DNA of 16,884 nt from CAZCJA01 sp964499015 (GTDB taxonomy: Bacteria > Elusimicrobiota > Elusimicrobia > F11), in NCBI GenBank assembly GCA_964499015.1, contig CAZCJA010000053.1, positions 1-16,884 on the forward strand, given 5' to 3'. Shown here in pieces: positions 16,701 to 16,884 of the stretch. The notes under the pieces were generated by a model. It saw only the letters and a program-made list of their open reading frames with translations. It searched no databases and had not been told where the DNA came from. How positions within the stretch are numbered: position 1 is the first letter of the stretch; each line of letters starts with the position of its first letter. The position numbers and the translations under genes were made by a program.

Positions 16701-16884
16701 CGAGCAAGTTTATTTCCGCCAGAAGCAGGAGCGACTGCACGACTTCGTCATCGCTGAGCGGATCAAAGCCGTCCTTGTCCTGTAGGAGATACATCATGTC
16801 GTAATGCGCTTCGCCGAGTTCTTTTTTGTCTTTTTTCTCCCGGTTTAACTCAACGAGGGCTTTGGCCTGCCAGAAGTAATAGTC
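7744..16884 (-). CDS. giant multidomain membrane protein (at least 3046 aa; N-terminus outside window)
   Basis: A single frame without a stop runs from the right edge to TAA at 7744. The first ATG inside the window is at 16797, but the frame continues upstream with TPR-like helices (YYFWQAKALVELN), so the true start lies outside. Numbered from 16797: TPR-like helices at 1-118; a signal- or anchor-like hydrophobic segment at 129-148 ending AIAQ; a Pro/Ala linker at about 245-310; a mixed region at about 320-620; helical stretches to 1000; a membrane module at about 1022-1132; a helical region to about 1640; HEAT-like helices at about 1590-1750; a second membrane module at about 1770-1885; a RelE/ParE-like domain at about 1916-2013; a second Pro/Ala linker at about 2278-2322; and a third membrane module at about 2730-2845, followed by about 170 C-terminal residues. 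Function unknown. The three modules share CPBP-protease-like motifs. Such very large, poorly conserved proteins recall Omnitrophota. Confidence 0.9.
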   Translation of the reverse strand, partial: DYYFWQAKALVELNREKKDKKELGEAHYDMMYLLQDKDGFDPLSDDEVVQSLLLLAEINLLESKPWAAIDTLRNIYDRPPDVIPGYRENKPTSYFDPLLEKNEEAYLIAIHAAMALQDGREMEKIALEGLKHLPGSHALRQWLAASRKNGRDSNHPGLKSILLAVALSLPGLNAIAQTALPPTGHPTYFGTGTNSTLQAPAIKPFSDVQINAPTIGGLHYMDERRGYGTLGPDIHQYFDDMMGSLYGGNPRRGLSSIGVVPPPVTQFQQRRPALQPAAAAPTIEELFGGVEEAPAPAAPALPLPLPQLPVNNEDKNHAAARVLPAAPVAPAAAGTDEHTLRQNVLRAEDAAFASALLMDNRLSPFATPNKSLIDFLGEETLKRIVPDPLLRQKFQEGRFNVRLVTLDARTKQIKFIYATERVDAARTPVQVDVETNMATGETYAANVVRINPKTGAVLRDNRFQTGFEALMPIVVSKVPFDPADPRWPTDYLKVLKFERENGRAYAWMNMWDAGGRITLDTRVWNNGDLRLADIPLTTALPHFGRIAGMASETFFGENGEGLTRTYLKRGVSDDPDFMRAAERAVQEIWPRNILDFQMALEIVNTIDATTERGRAGQWAVKRAWRANYAWLASQLGKNNPDLRLHLLFLNELEKPMPDARRLAQLIPGGMNPLPENLLPKNAVRLSYPNPFNLRNDVFLRLAPNEPTDHVSELLARSDMRSRRPTVSNEAFDLFMREYNSPRPNLDRLREEIIQLNVVEGTPQWRRLIAQAKNPLAGLNERHRYVKIFQYVRNAFQGQNVPDIRAFHAGVLALMGHGEKSTDGPVLLAFMDEMAKPNPNPRRLVNIILPLREYRNLQHALMQPQDDRSAVVRGERRFRLYSQSLLTNGHIDTMNLLRVRNLMESSSPTIAQVSAAMRASANDMGGRSPSWTAKAYARLNDELRIFENEFSRLERLPGNQAVRRPDGSVHPQYQLVVKTYRERLGILEMRIRQLTNDGQAQSPEGQALFARWKSFSERMSYTDWAEQAEAGSIVIGVFEARAEAARQAAAALPNSLLYILTGNKRWGVFGMITEMTVFSVMMFYAPAAVAASFAAAYATAHVIAGQTSRAVVFRPSIWLSSAVHGTVFGLYVAAQSWLDSTPLIVLLPLALHLASDVALMRRTETKTHTDVASTAMIMDGLVRRLKRVVLNDANFEPRPYEVIPLDMDDYHDGETAEFDARAKENLNEIYKVIATEFSKELAQEVKERLSVVGVFTNTRLLINELFSSHYRWGMMRNSRGRFTVFVPIQTFARFTSGADRRWLAFCLVFGLEWAKYYAELTASERKLSEEQIHDAIKNFEAEWKEKEKAYIGSGFFLRHVWLYLQDRVTLLGLRRQLRKDFAAIKKDAEPLLEAIQKILSSDEYVDPITSVLDREKTKIKFGDLRDKIIDLQKRLEASAVEAMAFGDYKMAYEVARWEEYLHIFDSGLLPMLRYPMTLRILIRTQRYSRLREALTNLRDKELRLRIPINARERTIILPLDKGEIATFVYNAEKEDLYRWIMTTLTRQAQVVADPELRRHILLARRDALHILNEIFTGAEANLPSAHLQQVRDENSNILRMSPNVAERLVQIANIDPRTATDAQLADLLYALSDPHANNRQSATHKLGMIGADRAGQWLLQFLHTPLLPRTVDLRRGDEPYDSRRARHNARIGGLWALYLSIENHNDSQELIGKVRTALERALTEWNDDKANELGDTIVAENSLALGTERGLSLLETFLLSGRLKETYIHGAVESMLLRLYGTRDNVPHLVQHLVSAPEKTLSYFPNSGFYTNHIGWWLESAIVGAIIFHVPGGNIFITSLIVSAWFVEGHFVSDWLLGQRVMRDRAMMHIGAFLLNLGIFAPLIFSGAIADVNGMPYMYAIGHAILHLFWNMSVRADMRLSFAGNDEVNEAHDFPILNGDRSWSGFNLRFTSEFASDIEHNRNKIKAVADSVLVLLKNTLAADTKAGAPYHQGELFRYRADRLGEPGLYKMYSGNHRLYFSYSIEQKKITLLAFKPKTYTMTGGRTDQNFIAHLHALRKDHDSLLRDKETAAWLVELLFKEEDKPEPAEVPEEQGPAIHPFLHDLADMLVIDNQNEVQTIFKSSLVDGVTHDRDVTAAAGRFESSWGISYGRTGFSLKVIAAEMAALTAHAEQEGRSLGALIDAETVAPAVREKLKLFARSWSNGVAVIDHRLRNLITTEFTNRQPNFMATGELIGLTAHFIPLLREHTEDVFAKWIVKNSPARDETGLAYSRLRHGISNAGADAKILKPLRDIVADAKERIKTYARLHPPAALAPEITAPENKTPDAPAKTESGVEDVENPAPPTFPGITIDDIDLWPKLDRRNKSTDEHLRLWRQRVRDPKPFLQALELGLKTVILEGIVRFTPKATKAIAQLLDTDEFTDKVWRRFSNLTYYLQTEWHGPALLPERIMEITAEERPAYYRAEKKKRVDAIWADIVTRHRQKLKNVPLNDFIQRYVEHIALGFAETIMTTDTPQYQLRMGQWLDPLKRKSADQAKMFLDISAATIARAESDKELALNVIELFALVFIENQQKLQGELPDNEKFSILKVGLELDELHHVYMYLQSVKFLILLNPEPRIIPVLSKMAQAGGFTKRIIIANTSESHGPIPILDQVLAPKTLATIAMSPYSDQAGLTWDELWGVIDRYLDEKGSVIHELWLDPSAENLDPMERIQDKFVRRMFERTDLPSDAYDQWSVRATMNRYDDGEKPELHFVYEIYRVLSYFPNSKIYTRAIGWWLESITVSMLVFHTALPIWLSGTAIAVLFVESHFVLDKLLGKNRYRNRRAMYIGALGIHALAVMPYLVGDMQGSFFGYFILHSIAHWTWNINARKEALSLGGMAADAAASRPTKLNLRDAMMKPMAGHGREIRVIEISDESQMELLMANAHAWQHQESTRQHDLIFVVNPDLAAGAREMAAKLEFVAGQTVYVEATSRIKLSDVLNEAHSGIGGLSRSSVSVALFATTDRWTSETGLPDYVQALIHYLVKGDTVIPIETQFKAAQTTKRAA
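8257..8606 (-). other. membrane module copy 3 in the giant protein (CPBP-protease-like)
   Basis: It begins YFPNSKIYTRAIGWWLES and contains about four transmembrane segments. Candidate catalytic residues are Glu2749, Phe2775-VES-His2779 and His2832-WTW-Asn2836, matching the order Glu, FxxxH, HxxxN of CPBP/Rce1 intramembrane proteases. The Arg of the canonical EExxxR motif is missing. It is the copy closest to module 2 in both protein and DNA sequence. Assignment to CPBP is inference from motifs. Confidence 0.6.
10757..11058 (-). other. RelE/ParE-like domain inside the giant protein
   Basis: Residues about 1916-2013 begin NLRFTSEFASDIEHN, continue with two helices, then a beta-rich end: GLYKMYSGNHRLYFSY, KKITLLAFKPKTYTM. 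This is the order and size (about 100 residues) of RelE/ParE mRNA-interferase or gyrase-toxin folds, with the usual G-x-Y-K, H/Y-R-L-x-Y and terminal Tyr positions. It directly follows membrane module 2. No antitoxin gene is adjacent, so a free toxin role is unlikely; it may act as a domestic RNA-binding or protein-binding fold. Called by eye only. Confidence 0.5.
11134..11488 (-). other. membrane module copy 2 in the giant protein (CPBP-protease-like)
   Basis: It begins YFPNSGFYTNHIGWWLES and has about four transmembrane segments. Candidate active residues are Glu1789, Phe1816-VEG-His1820 and His1877-LFW-Asn1881. Spacing from Glu to Phe (27) and from His to His (57) is close to that of module 3 (26 and 53). 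The shared IGWWLES, FVExHFVxD, LLG and RAMxxIGA phrases show that the two are duplicates. Confidence 0.6.
13398..13734 (-). other. membrane module copy 1 in the giant protein (divergent CPBP-like)
   Basis: It begins LPNSLLYILTGNKRWGVFGMITE and carries several transmembrane segments. The motif order is kept with substitutions: Glu1044, Tyr1067-ATA-His1071 and His1122-LAS-Asp1126, spaced 23 and 51 residues apart. Asp in place of Asn is allowed in the third CPBP motif. It is much more divergent than modules 2 and 3, so shared ancestry is likely but less certain. Confidence 0.45.

Overview
The window reads as chromosome of an uncultured Gram-negative bacterium with moderately high GC. An LpxL-like acyltransferase, a primary-type sigma-70 factor and a tRNA-Pro show it is bacterial and probably has an outer membrane. 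The very large membrane/TPR protein at the right end, with hardly any recognisable homology, is a style I associate with Omnitrophota (Elusimicrobiota would be a second guess). This phylum guess is inference, because no rRNA or marker gene is present.

Left block (positions 1-6082, minus strand, so read right to left). A compact run starts with a type III polyketide synthase with an intact Cys-His-Asn triad. It is followed by a SAM methyltransferase, an FAD-dependent oxidoreductase, a small degenerate GIY-YIG protein, a GT28/MGDG-synthase-type glycosyltransferase and an LpxL-like acyltransferase. Every junction in this series overlaps (1, 8, 26, 1 and 1 nt). A tRNA-Pro(CGG) starts 5 nt after the last stop, and a sigma-70 gene that runs off the left edge follows 51 nt later. 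The first three genes match the known logic of phenolic-lipid clusters (alkylresorcinol synthase, methylase, FAD hydroxylase). The glycosyltransferase and acyltransferase suggest that the product is glycosylated and acylated into a membrane glycolipid, which would be a new extension of that pathway.

Middle. An EVE-domain gene runs divergently on the plus strand. Its Shine-Dalgarno and protein family both point to an ATT start only 3 nt from the polyketide synthase start. A convergent gene encodes a zinc-ribbon plus single-transmembrane protein of unknown function.

Right block (7744 to the right edge, minus strand). One uninterrupted reading frame of at least 3046 codons has its 5' end outside the window. 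It carries TPR-like helices, a transmembrane/signal-like segment, Pro/Ala linkers and long helical stretches. It also has three copies of a membrane module, each preceded by a PNS..Y motif. All three keep Glu, then [FY]xxxH, then Hxxx[ND] at conserved spacing, the order seen in CPBP (Rce1-like) intramembrane proteases. A RelE/ParE-like fold follows the second copy. No published system is recognised for this protein.

Other notable points are a roughly 78-bp palindromic repeat inserted in frame inside the FAD oxidoreductase, loss of both catalytic residues in the GIY-YIG protein, and possible near-leaderless starts. Domain calls were made by eye from motifs, without database searches. Residue numbers in the giant protein count from the ATG at 16797.
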